Assembly (NCBI RefSeq): GCF_900168165.1
Contig: NZ_FUYV01000001.1
Coordinates: 124,001 to 188,000 of the forward strand
Origin: Alkalitalea saponilacus
GTDB lineage: Bacteria; Bacteroidota; Bacteroidia; Bacteroidales; Marinilabiliaceae
Direction: 5' to 3'
Length of the DNA stretch: 64,000 nt
Below are positions 43,366 through 53,302 of this stretch, one piece after another (within the stretch, counting starts at the first letter, position 1; the number at the start of each line of letters is the position of its first letter). A program made the position numbers and the translations under genes. Under the pieces are notes generated by a model that saw only the letters and a list, made by a program, of their open reading frames with translations, did not search any database and was not told where the DNA came from.

Positions 43366-45984
43366 TTAATTATCAAAGATTGACATTTGACCATCCGATT
43401 CATCTTTGTTGGAGGCGGCATCGTTCTCATCGGCATTTTGCTCTTGCTCTAAAGGCTCTTCGGGTTTGTTGAGAGGCTCCAACTCGTTTATTTTTGAAAC
43501 CTGGTAGGTTGTGAGTCTTTTCCCTTTTGCCTTATAGCCTTTTACGTTGATGAATTCCGCTACTTCCACGATGGCCTTTTCTCTGTCTTTGTCTTCACCG
43601 CCAAACTTAATTTCCAATCGGGGATAATCCACCTTGGTCATTTTCACCAGGTAGGATTTTGCATTGTCACCAATAAATTTTTGGGGTTTGCTCACCTGCT
43701 CTGTCTGGAATCGCTTAACGTAATGGTAGTTCTGGTCTGCATCAAAATAGACCGCTGACCATACAGTTTCCGGTTTAAATTTCTCGATATATAATATGTT
43801 GTCTTCGTAATGATTACTTAGATCGTAATTGGTTTGATAGAACTGTCCGTCACGGGTAATGACCAGTATCTGGTCATCATTTTGGAATTCACCTAAATAT
43901 GTGCCTCTTGCGTCGGTGTTGAGGCGAAGCACTTCAGGTTCAAACCATATTTTTCTGCCTCCCAATGTCGATTCACCTTTCTTTTTCAGCGTGATTTTAT
44001 GGATATCGTGACGGGTAAGGATGTTACCCATTGCGCTGCGACCTTTTACAAGAAGCTCTCCCATATCGAATTCGAAAATGAGATTCCGGATTCGTGGTCT
44101 TGGTCGCAGTGTTACTTTCAGAATTTCTGCCTCACCATTGGGGTTGGCACTGAAATAAACCACCTCAGAACCTTCGGTGCCGCGGGTCACATTGTACTCT
44201 TTGTCGCGGGTGATTCCTGTGACAGCAAATCGTTTGGCATATGTATTTCCACCTTTCCCGTCGCGGTATGCGACGTTGTATATGGTGCGGTTGTCGTTTC
44301 GCTTAAATACCGCAATGTGAATGATGTTTTTCCCTACAAAAGCTTTTTCCTGTACTTTAGTGATGATGTAGCGACCATCTTTATAAAAAATAATGATGTC
44401 GTCAATATCGGAACAATCACAGATGTATTCATCTTTTCTGAGCGAAGTTCCCACAAAACCATCTGTACGGTTAATGTAAAGCTTTTCGTTTTTAACCACG
44501 ACTTTGGTGGCCTCAATGGTTTGGAAGTTGCGCAGCTCAGTTTTACGAGGGTATTTAGAGGCGTATTGCTTTTTCAATCGCTTGTAATAGTCGATTGAGT
44601 AGGGGATGATGTTTTGTAAATTGTGCTCTACCTGCTCAAGTTCCTCCTCGATGGATACAATGTATTCATCAGCCTTATTCGAATCAAAACGTGATATACG
44701 TTTGATTTTAATTTCAGTTAATTTAATGATATCATCGCGTGTGACCTCTCTTTTAAGCTTAGGCTTAAAAGGCTCCAAACCATGGTCAATGGTTTGGATA
44801 ATGGCCTCGTATGTGGTACATTCCTCTATGCGCTGGTAAATTTTGTTCTCGATGAAAATTTTCTCCAACGAAGCCATGTGCCAGGCTTCTTCCAGCTCAT
44901 CTTTCCTGATTTCCAACTCACGAGTCAGCAAATGAACGGTATGGTCTGTATTGGATCTCAGAATTTCCGAAACTCCGATGAAACACGGCTTGTTATCTCT
45001 GATAACGCAAGCATTGGGAGAAATAGACACCTCACAATCGGTAAAAGCATAGAGGGCATCAATTGTTTTGTCGGGTGATGCACCTGGATGCAGGTGAACT
45101 TGTATCTCCACATTTTCGGCCGTATTATCATCTATCTTTCTGATTTTAATTTTTCCCTTTTCTACGGCTTTTAAAATCGATTCAATGAGTGTTGTGGTGT
45201 TTTTGCCAAATGGGATGTCTGAAATAATAAGGGTTTTGGCATCGAGTTTTGCTATTTTGGCTCGTACCTTAACTGCTCCTCCGCGTATCCCGTCGTTATA
45301 CCTTGCAACATCCATCATACCGCCTGTAGGGAAATCGGGATACAACTCAAATGGTTGATTTTTGAGATGTGCAATGGATGCATCGATGAGTTCCTGGATG
45401 TTGTGCGGCAGAATTTTAGATGCCAGCCCCACGGCAATCCCTTCAACACCTTGTGCCAAAAGCAATGGGAATTTTACCGGCAGGGTTATTGGCTCCTTAT
45501 TTCTTCCGTCATAGGTGGGTTTCCATTCGGTGGTTTTTGGGTTAAAAACCACTTCGTGCGCAAATTTTGTCAATCTGGCTTCGATATAACGCGGCGCAGC
45601 AGAACCATCCCCTGTGAAAATATTGCCCCAGTTTCCCTGTGTATCAATCAGTAACTCTTTCTGACCTATCTGCACCATGGCATCCCCTATGGAAGCATCG
45701 CCGTGAGGGTGAAACTGCATGGTGTGGCCAATGATGTTGGCTACTTTATTGTAACGTCCGTCATCCAAACGACGCATGGCATGTAAAATGCGACGCTGAA
45801 CCGGCTTTAATCCATCATTGATGTGCGGAACAGCTCTCTCCAAAATCACATAGGATGCGTAATCAAGAAACCAACTTTTATACATGCCTTGTAGCGGAGT
45901 GATTTTTGGTGCTTCCTCCGGTATTTGGTTGCTGTTGTCTTGACCTTTAGGCTCGTTCTCGTCGAATGCTTTTTCGTTATCCAT
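43366..45984 (-). CDS. parC: DNA topoisomerase IV subunit A
   Basis: An 872-residue type II topoisomerase A subunit, partner of the ParE encoded just upstream. N-terminal breakage-reunion domain with MQFHPHGDASIGDAMVQIGQ and the catalytic Tyr in DGSAAPRYIEARLTKFA; LARG-like tower and coiled coil around EEELEQVEHNLQNI; C-terminal beta-pinwheel-like domain from about 500. Bacteroidetes topo IV A subunits show this divergent form, often named gyrA/parC-like. The last 60 residues are acidic and low complexity. Confidence 0.92.
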   Translation of the reverse strand: MDNEKAFDENEPKGQDNSNQIPEEAPKITPLQGMYKSWFLDYASYVILERAVPHINDGLKPVQRRILHAMRRLDDGRYNKVANIIGHTMQFHPHGDASIGDAMVQIGQKELLIDTQGNWGNIFTGDGSAAPRYIEARLTKFAHEVVFNPKTTEWKPTYDGRNKEPITLPVKFPLLLAQGVEGIAVGLASKILPHNIQELIDASIAHLKNQPFELYPDFPTGGMMDVARYNDGIRGGAVKVRAKIAKLDAKTLIISDIPFGKNTTTLIESILKAVEKGKIKIRKIDDNTAENVEIQVHLHPGASPDKTIDALYAFTDCEVSISPNACVIRDNKPCFIGVSEILRSNTDHTVHLLTRELEIRKDELEEAWHMASLEKIFIENKIYQRIEECTTYEAIIQTIDHGLEPFKPKLKREVTRDDIIKLTEIKIKRISRFDSNKADEYIVSIEEELEQVEHNLQNIIPYSIDYYKRLKKQYASKYPRKTELRNFQTIEATKVVVKNEKLYINRTDGFVGTSLRKDEYICDCSDIDDIIIFYKDGRYIITKVQEKAFVGKNIIHIAVFKRNDNRTIYNVAYRDGKGGNTYAKRFAVTGITRDKEYNVTRGTEGSEVVYFSANPNGEAEILKVTLRPRPRIRNLIFEFDMGELLVKGRSAMGNILTRHDIHKITLKKKGESTLGGRKIWFEPEVLRLNTDARGTYLGEFQNDDQILVITRDGQFYQTNYDLSNHYEDNILYIEKFKPETVWSAVYFDADQNYHYVKRFQTEQVSKPQKFIGDNAKSYLVKMTKVDYPRLEIKFGGEDKDREKAIVEVAEFINVKGYKAKGKRLTTYQVSKINELEPLNKPEEPLEQEQNADENDAASNKDESDGQMSIFDN

Positions 45985-46142
45985 CTTGGCTGTTATGTTT
46001 TTTGATCAACATCTTATAAGAATTTTAGATTTAAGAAATATAGAGACCAGTAGATTATGTTTCTCGAAGTTTGATTTTGCTGGTCTGTATTCTCTCTATC
46101 ATCCTAATTATATGGTTTAATAGATCCTGATATTTATATAAG

Positions 46143-47975
46143 CTAAAGCATCTCTTCATCGACAATCAAATTGTCGATGATAAAATTTTGGCGATCAGGT
46201 GTGTTTTTCCCCATATAAAAGTCAAGCAGTTCTTTTGCTGCATCTTCTTTTTTCATCCTTACCTGATCAAGTCTCATATCTTTTCCAATAAAGTGCTTAA
46301 ACTCATCGGGCGAAATCTCTCCCAATCCCTTAAACCTTGTGATTTCAGGGTTTGCTCCCAGGCTTTTGATTGCCTTAATTCTCTCTTCTTCTGTGTAGCA
46401 ATAACGGGTTTCTTTTTTGTTTCTTACCCTGAAAAGTGGCGTTTGTAAGATGTATAAATGTCCGTTTTTCACCAATTCTGGGAAAAACTGAAGAAAGAAT
46501 GTGATGAGCAGTAACCTGATGTGCATTCCGTCCACGTCGGCATCGGTAGCTATGATGACGTGATTGTACCTCAGCGTTTCCAGTCCTTCCTCAATGTTAA
46601 GCGCTGCCTGAAGAAGATTGAACTCTTCATTTTCGTAAACAATCTTTTTGGTTAGACCATAGGTGTTGAGGGGTTTTCCTTTCAGACTGAATACTGCCTG
46701 GCAAGTAACATCCCTCGATTTTGTGATGGATCCGCTGGCCGAATCTCCCTCGGTGATGAAAATGGATGTTTCCAGTTTTCGTTCGGCGTTGGAGTTGTAA
46801 TGAATGCGGCAATCGCGCAGTTTTTTGTTGTGAAGACTGACTTTTTTCGCTCTTTCTCGTGCCAATTTCTGGATGCCGGAAATGGCTTTTCTCTCCTTTT
46901 CAGATTCCTGTATCTTTTTATAGAGAATGTCAGCGATTTCGCCGTTTTTATGAAGGAAATTATCCAGTTTTTGCTTTAAATAATCGTGAATATAGTTTCT
47001 CACCGATGCCCCACCTTGAACCATATCTTTGGAACCCAGTTTGGTTTTTGTTTGCGACTCAAAAACAGGTTCCTGAATTTTTATACTCACTGCTGCTACT
47101 ATACCCTGACGGATATCTGCCACATCAAAGTTTTTATTATAGAATTCCCTGATGGTTTTAACATAGGCTTCCCGGAACGCAATCAAATGCGTTCCTCCCT
47201 GTGTAGTATGTTGTCCGTTTACAAAGGTATAGTACTCCTCGCCATACTGACTGGTATGGGTAATGGCTATTTCCAGATCTTCATCCTTTAAATGGATAAT
47301 TGGATATATTCCTGTGTCGGTCATCTTCTCATCAAGAAGATCTAACAGTCCGTTTTTTGATATGTAGGATCTATCGTTAAAATGGATGGTAAGACCGGTA
47401 TTCAGGAAGGTGTAGTTTTTTAGCAGGTCTTCTATGAACTCTTCACGAAAGGTGAATGATTCAAACACGGTGTCATCCGGTTTAAATTCCAGCAAAGTGC
47501 CGTTTGGCTCTTTGGTGGGCTCTACCGGAGAATCGTTGATGATTTCTCCCCTGCTGAACTCAACGCACTTTGTTTCTCCATCTCTGAATGCATGTACCTT
47601 AAAATTGACCGACAGAGCATTAACAGCTTTTACCCCTACTCCGTTTAGTCCCACAGATTTTTTAAACACACGACTGTCGTATTTGGCACCGGTGTTCATT
47701 TTTGAAACCACATCAACCACTTTTCCAAGAGGTATCCCACGGCCAAAATCCCTAACCGAGATATAGCCATCCTGCATGGTTACATTTATTTTTTTTCCAA
47801 ACCCCATCATGAATTCATCAATGGAGTTGTCCATCACCTCTTTTAGCAACACATAAATACCATCGTCAGCATATGAGCCATCGCCGAGTTTCCCGATGTA
47901 CATACCGGGTCGGCGTCTGATATGTTCTTTCCAGTCAAGCGTTTGAATGGTATCTTCTGAATAGTTCTGAATCAT
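46143..47975 (-). CDS. parE: DNA topoisomerase IV subunit B
   Basis: A 610-residue ATPase subunit. Bergerat ATP fold with [17 protein letters not shown] (catalytic Glu, Asn), [12 protein letters not shown] and [14 protein letters not shown] (G-loops); transducer; TOPRIM motif [16 protein letters not shown] and [17 protein letters not shown]. It works with ParC to decatenate chromosomes and relax DNA. The parE-parC gap is 158 bp. The minus-strand TATATTTG at 48064-48057 is a likely -7 element. Confidence 0.94.
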   Translation of the reverse strand: MIQNYSEDTIQTLDWKEHIRRRPGMYIGKLGDGSYADDGIYVLLKEVMDNSIDEFMMGFGKKINVTMQDGYISVRDFGRGIPLGKVVDVVSKMNTGAKYDSRVFKKSVGLNGVGVKAVNALSVNFKVHAFRDGETKCVEFSRGEIINDSPVEPTKEPNGTLLEFKPDDTVFESFTFREEFIEDLLKNYTFLNTGLTIHFNDRSYISKNGLLDLLDEKMTDTGIYPIIHLKDEDLEIAITHTSQYGEEYYTFVNGQHTTQGGTHLIAFREAYVKTIREFYNKNFDVADIRQGIVAAVSIKIQEPVFESQTKTKLGSKDMVQGGASVRNYIHDYLKQKLDNFLHKNGEIADILYKKIQESEKERKAISGIQKLARERAKKVSLHNKKLRDCRIHYNSNAERKLETSIFITEGDSASGSITKSRDVTCQAVFSLKGKPLNTYGLTKKIVYENEEFNLLQAALNIEEGLETLRYNHVIIATDADVDGMHIRLLLITFFLQFFPELVKNGHLYILQTPLFRVRNKKETRYCYTEEERIKAIKSLGANPEITRFKGLGEISPDEFKHFIGKDMRLDQVRMKKEDAAKELLDFYMGKNTPDRQNFIIDNLIVDEEML

Positions 47976-48056
47976 TGCGTGCTTCTCCTTTCAATTAATA
48001 TTTCTTTGGGTTCTATATTCGGATTTTGTTAAGGATAGTTCTAAAAAAAAATCACC

Positions 48057-48064
48057 CAAATATA
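48057..48064 (-). promoter_or_regulatory. Possible -7 element of parE
   Basis: Minus-strand TATATTTG, about 80 bp upstream of parE. No matching -33 TTTG found. Confidence 0.35.
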
Positions 48065-48237
48065 GCGAAAAGGAAAAGCGGTTGGTAATTTCTTTTTCAA
48101 CAGTTCAACGGAGAATTGTTAAAATTGTTGATATTCAGTGAATAATCTCTCTCTTTTTCTTATTATTGTATTATTCAAATTTTAATATCTATTTTAGTTT
48201 TATTGCTTTTTATGAAAGTGTTTTTTTACTTTTATTG

Positions 48238-48245
48238 TAAGTTTG
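48238..48245 (+). promoter_or_regulatory. Possible -7 element of the HTCS gene
   Basis: TAAGTTTG, 40 bp before the ATG at 48286. No clear -33 box. Confidence 0.35.
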
Positions 48246-48285
48246 TAATCACAACACAGAATATTACCTGATTTATTTGGATTCT

Positions 48286-51200
48286 ATGAAGTATAAGGTT
48301 GTGGAGAAAGCTAACAGATTATTTGCACTAATGGGCGACAAACTTCGAGTTGATATAATTGATCTCTCTTTTTTTCGAATCAGGAATCATTATTTATCTG
48401 GTTTAACAAAAGTGCGTCGTTTCATTATCACTCTATTATTGGGTCTTACGCTTTCTAATGGATATACCTCAAATGTGATATTCCACAATATAAATGATAT
48501 TCATGGAATTTCTTTGAGGGAGACATCCTCAACTGTCATGGATAACTATGGTTTTGTTTGGGTGGCTTCCAAAATGGGGATTCTTCGTTTATCTAATGAT
48601 GATTACCATTTCTATACTCTCCCATATGAAACCTCCGATGTTGTGCTTGTTCGACTAATCTATCATGATTTAACTTTGTATGCATACACGAACAACGGTC
48701 AGATATTTCGTTACAACCCTGTTCTTGACCAATTTGACTTCTATGTAAATTTGGCAGTCCTTATGGACTTCCGTTTTCTAAGCATCAGCAATTTAGTGAT
48801 AGATGTAGACGGAAATTTCTGGTTCGCTTCGGTTGATGGTTTGGTAAAATACGAGAACGGTGAAATTTCTCTTTTTGATAAGTTTACTGATGTCCAATTT
48901 ATAGAATGGATTGATGATACAACCCTGGCTGTATCTGCTCAAAATCAATTTGTATTATTTGATATTAAAAATGAGGACGTGGTATATGAGCTGCCAGAGT
49001 CTCTTACTACCCTCACCAGAATTTCTGATTTATATTATGATAAAGAAAAATCTGTACTCCTGATTGGAACTGTTTTTTCAGGTTTATATGCATATGATTT
49101 TATAAATTCCCGATCATTTCGAATTGAATCCATTCCCCGACAGCCGATTCTAGCCATTGAGCAAGTAACTGATTCAACTTATTTAATTGGTGTTGATGGT
49201 CAAGGAGCCTGGGAGATACGCCGTGATACGTATCATGTAACAAATCTTTTTAAGGAGGATTTAAACAATCAGCATTCATTACGAGGAAACGGTGTGTATG
49301 ACATTTACCGTGATAGAAATGGTAGGGTTTGGATCAGCACTTATAGTGGCGGCGTTTCGTATTTTGATTATAGTCCTCGTTATCTTAAACGTGTAGAATA
49401 TATTATAAACGAACCAAATTCCATAGTTAGCAACGATATCAATGACATGGTTGAAGATCGACGTGGAAATTTATGGTTTGCTACCAATAGCGGACTAAGC
49501 AGATGGAATAGATCAACTAATGAGTGGGCGTCTTTTTATCATAATGAAGAGCAGGAGGTTCAGGTATTCCTGTCGATTAATGAGGATGTAAATGGGAACA
49601 TATGGGCTGGGACTTATTCTGCCGGAGTTTTTGTGCTGGATGGTACTACAGGAGAGGAGTTGGCTCGTTACAGCAGTGAAACTGAGAACATAGATTTTAA
49701 CAACAATTTTATATTTGATATCTACCGCGACAAAAAAGATCAACTATGGATTGTTGGTGTAAGAGGAGATATTATTCGTTATAATAGTTCTACTGGAGAG
49801 TTTAGAAGTTACATGGCTCAGCCTGTCTATTTAATACAGCAGTATTCTGAAAATACGATGCTCCTGGGATGTTCTTATGGATTAAGTACTTTAAATACAG
49901 AGACTGGTGAGTTGCATATAGTTTTAAGCGGGTACCTTGTTCATGATTTTTATATTTCAGGTTCAAATGTCTGGTTGTGTACTGTAGGAGATGGTTTGCT
50001 CAAATATAATTTGGTATCAGGAGAAAAGGAAAGATTTGATGAGTCATCGGGATTACCTTCCAGATTTATTAATAGCATTATTAGAGATGGCGATTATTTT
50101 TGGTTAGGAACCGAAACAGGTCTTTGCAAATTTAATATCAACAACCATACGGTCGAGAATTTTTCAGAAATAGAGAGTTTTTCAGGCCTATCCTACAACA
50201 GAACCGCTCGACTAAGGTTGAACTCCGGAGAACTGGTATTTGGAACCAATAGAGGTTCTGTAATTTTTGATCCAGAACATATAGAACCCATTATACCTAA
50301 TGGCAAAATCTTTTTGCAGGAACTTAGAGTTATGGGTAAATCATTAAGACCAGAACTCACTGTTCCAATCAACAGTTTAAATGAGATTGAATTACGACAT
50401 AATCAGGGAACCCTATCTTTGGATATTTTACCATTGAACATGACATCAGGCTCCAAGTTCTCATGGATTCTTGAAGGGTTGGACTCTGATTGGAGCCTTC
50501 CAATCGGTAGTAGAACATTGAATTATTCTAATTTACCTACGGGCAAATTTACATTGAGAATCAGAATGTATGATAATTCGATGCTAAAAGTTGTTGACGA
50601 ACGGACTCTTAAAATAATTAAGCATCCTCCATTTTGGGAAACGTGGTGGTTTCTTCTTGCTGTATCGTTGTTTTTATTAGGGGTTTTTTACTTCTCTTTG
50701 AAGTACCATATTAATCTTATTAAACAGTTGCATTCCGAAGAGAAGATAAGGTTTTTTGCTAATACTGCCCATGATATGAGAACCTCGCTTACCTTAATAA
50801 AAGCACCGATTGATGAGTTAAGCACTGAGACAGGTTTGTCACAAATTGGTAAATACTATTTAGAGCTCGCCAGTGCTCAAGTTCTTCGATTGACAACAGT
50901 AGTTACTCAATTAATGGACTTCCAGAAAGCTGATGTGGGGAAAGAGCAACTTTCGGTCAGGAAGGTTGATGTGGTTAAGTTAATCTCAAATCGTCTTTTA
51001 ATGTTTGATTCTTTAGCCAGTGAAAAAAATATAGACATTAGATTTAAAGAAAATTCTGCTTTTCAGGAAGCATACATCGATGAGGTTTTAATAGAAAAGA
51101 TTGTTGATAATCTCATCTCAAATGCCATAAAGTATTCTCATACTGGAGGAGTTGTTGATGTAAAATTTTATACCAAAGGGGAGAATTGGTTACTTGAGAT

Positions 51201-52266
51201 ACAGGATTATGGAATAGGAATTGACAAAAGTGCACAAAAGCAGCTTTTTAAAGAATTTTACCGCGGAGAGAACGCTATAAATTCCCGTGTTGTTGGTTCT
51301 GGTATTGGACTCATATTGGTTAAGAAGTATGTCGAGCTTCACGGTGGTATTATAGAATGTATAAGTCAGTTAGATGAAGGTACTACTTTTAAAATTTCTA
51401 TCCCAGCTAATGAGACTGCTTTTAACCAGGTAGAGATTTTAACCATACCCAAACCATCTGAAGAAATTTTTCAACCTGACGATTTTTTAGAAGATGGTTT
51501 TGAAAACTTAGATTCACCTACTGTCCTTGTTGTTGAAGATAATGATGAATTACGCGAGTTCTTACTTCTTTCATTACAATCAGATTTTAAAGTATTGATG
51601 GCTTCTAACGGGAAAGAGGCTTGGGGAATGATATCGGACAATTTGCCCGACCTGGTTATTTCTGATGTTATGATGCCTGAAATGAATGGATTTGAATTAT
51701 GCAAATTGATTAAGTCCACCTATGAAACTTCTCATATCCCAGTAGTATTGTTAACTGCACTAAGTGATCAAGCTAAGCAACTTGAAGGGTTAAGACTTGG
51801 CGCCGACGATTACTTAATGAAGCCATTCAATACTAAATTACTAAAGCAAAGGATTAAATCCATTATCATAAACAGGAGTGCAATTCATGATAAGGCATTG
51901 AAGTTAATTAAAAGTGTGGACAATGAACCGATATTAACCAACGAGTTAAATGATCAATTTGTTAAGAAGGCCTTAAAGATTGTGGAGGAAAACATCTCAA
52001 ATCCATTGTTTAACAAAGATATGTTCGCCTCTGAAATGAATGTGAGTGGCTCTCTTCTTTACAAGAAAATTAAAAGCTTAACAGATAAATCGCCCAGTGA
52101 TTTTATAAAAAGTGTTCGTTTAAGCAGAGCTTTGGAACTCTTACAATCCCGAAAATTAACAATTACTGAGGTTAGTGAGATGTGTGGCTTTTCAAGTATT
52201 GCATATTTTAGCACTGTATTTAAGAAGCATTTTGGTAAGCCCCCATCAGAAATTCTGGAAATGTAG
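48286..52266 (+). CDS. Hybrid two-component system regulator (HTCS) of a polysaccharide locus
   Basis: A 1326-residue single-chain sensor-regulator from ATG 48286 (the frame opens at TTG 48277). In order: N-terminal signal/TM (about 45-65), periplasmic two-propeller sensor with Reg_prop repeats (e.g. VWISTYSGGVSYFDY, LWFATNSGLSRWNR), Y_Y_Y domain, TM about 787-807, HisKA with His829 (NTAHDMRTSLTLIKAP), HATPase, receiver with Asp1127 (DLVISDVMMPEMNG) and AraC-type HTH from about 1226. Such proteins bind an oligosaccharide in the periplasm and switch on the adjacent SusC/D genes. The H-box has Ser where Pro is usual. Confidence 0.95.
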   Translation: MKYKVVEKANRLFALMGDKLRVDIIDLSFFRIRNHYLSGLTKVRRFIITLLLGLTLSNGYTSNVIFHNINDIHGISLRETSSTVMDNYGFVWVASKMGILRLSNDDYHFYTLPYETSDVVLVRLIYHDLTLYAYTNNGQIFRYNPVLDQFDFYVNLAVLMDFRFLSISNLVIDVDGNFWFASVDGLVKYENGEISLFDKFTDVQFIEWIDDTTLAVSAQNQFVLFDIKNEDVVYELPESLTTLTRISDLYYDKEKSVLLIGTVFSGLYAYDFINSRSFRIESIPRQPILAIEQVTDSTYLIGVDGQGAWEIRRDTYHVTNLFKEDLNNQHSLRGNGVYDIYRDRNGRVWISTYSGGVSYFDYSPRYLKRVEYIINEPNSIVSNDINDMVEDRRGNLWFATNSGLSRWNRSTNEWASFYHNEEQEVQVFLSINEDVNGNIWAGTYSAGVFVLDGTTGEELARYSSETENIDFNNNFIFDIYRDKKDQLWIVGVRGDIIRYNSSTGEFRSYMAQPVYLIQQYSENTMLLGCSYGLSTLNTETGELHIVLSGYLVHDFYISGSNVWLCTVGDGLLKYNLVSGEKERFDESSGLPSRFINSIIRDGDYFWLGTETGLCKFNINNHTVENFSEIESFSGLSYNRTARLRLNSGELVFGTNRGSVIFDPEHIEPIIPNGKIFLQELRVMGKSLRPELTVPINSLNEIELRHNQGTLSLDILPLNMTSGSKFSWILEGLDSDWSLPIGSRTLNYSNLPTGKFTLRIRMYDNSMLKVVDERTLKIIKHPPFWETWWFLLAVSLFLLGVFYFSLKYHINLIKQLHSEEKIRFFANTAHDMRTSLTLIKAPIDELSTETGLSQIGKYYLELASAQVLRLTTVVTQLMDFQKADVGKEQLSVRKVDVVKLISNRLLMFDSLASEKNIDIRFKENSAFQEAYIDEVLIEKIVDNLISNAIKYSHTGGVVDVKFYTKGENWLLEIQDYGIGIDKSAQKQLFKEFYRGENAINSRVVGSGIGLILVKKYVELHGGIIECISQLDEGTTFKISIPANETAFNQVEILTIPKPSEEIFQPDDFLEDGFENLDSPTVLVVEDNDELREFLLLSLQSDFKVLMASNGKEAWGMISDNLPDLVISDVMMPEMNGFELCKLIKSTYETSHIPVVLLTALSDQAKQLEGLRLGADDYLMKPFNTKLLKQRIKSIIINRSAIHDKALKLIKSVDNEPILTNELNDQFVKKALKIVEENISNPLFNKDMFASEMNVSGSLLYKKIKSLTDKSPSDFIKSVRLSRALELLQSRKLTITEVSEMCGFSSIAYFSTVFKKHFGKPPSEILEM

Positions 52267-53302
52267 TTGAGTTTTATGACTAGTTTCAAGTCAACCAAAA
52301 AATTACTGATTAGAATTGTGCGTTATGCGTCCCCTCTTGGCTTCTACGCGAGCGTTCGATTGAGCTCACTCCGAGCTCTCACTCTGAAGCCCTAGCCGAA
52401 CGGGGTTAGGTGTGAGCAGGATATAACCATTTATCGCTCTTTAAACTCAACTGAAGTTTATTTGAGTTATTAAAATGGCTTGTACTATATCAAATGGAAA
52501 CCCTGTCGCTCGCTTCCATCAAACCGATCACGCTCGTTTACTTTTTTTAACAATGTAGGGTTGTTTTTTTTAATGATTGTGTAAAATTCATCTAATTCAA
52601 TGAATATTTACTGTTTTTGATATAAAATTACACCTTTTCTGCAAAAATATACTCTATTTAGGGTATCGACTTTATTATTTTTACATTATTCATAATTTTG
52701 TTTAACAAGGTGTTCAGAATTTATTTGATGTAAATTCAGATTTATATTTTAGAGCACTGAGGCCGCTGAAGGTTTAACGAACTATTGACTTGTAAAAACA
52801 AAAAAAGTAAAAAAAATGTAAAATCATGTTCGTTTTATGTATGTTTGAGTGTTGATAAAAGCTAATCGCTTTCAAATTTAGATACGAAACGAACATTTCT
52901 CTAAAATAAAACCTCTAAAATGGATTCGAAAACTGATTTGTTAATTTTTTTATGCGAATTGGGGCATCGGGAAAAGAAGATTTTATAGGGCATGAGGTTC
53001 GTTAGTTGTTTTTTTCTAAAAAATTAACACTAATTTAAAAAAATATCTAAAACTAATAAAGAAGTATCTCATATCTAAAAAGGAAAATCTAAATAGAAGT
53101 TAATTTCGCTTGTAATAAAAAGTCTAAATTGTAAACTAAAATGCTTATGAATAGAATTAGGGACGATAATATCTTAAGTTGGTATAATTCGAATGTCAGA
53201 AGTTCATTCCGAATTCCATGTTACTATAATAATTACATCTAAAAAAAATGCCAATGCAAGCAGTTTTTGTTTGTGCTCGGCCGAAAATCAAATTTTAATG
53301 AT
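52267..53302. other. Long leader/intergenic region upstream of the SusC gene
   Basis: A 1-kb region without a credible gene, strongly AT-rich except for a GC-rich structured block (52331-52422) and a small GC-rich patch around 52502-52540. It should contain the HTCS-controlled promoter of the SusC operon, but no canonical TTTG-N19-TAnnTTTG was certain. Confidence 0.5.
52331..52422. other. GC-rich structured intergenic block
   Basis: Nested inverted repeats: GGCTTC (52339-52344) with GAAGCC (52386-52391), enclosing GAGCTC (52362) and GAGCTC (52373). A following CCTA...TAGG pair spans 52391-52410. It differs sharply in composition from its AT-rich surroundings. It may be a repeat element or small RNA; no family recognised. 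Confidence 0.4.
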
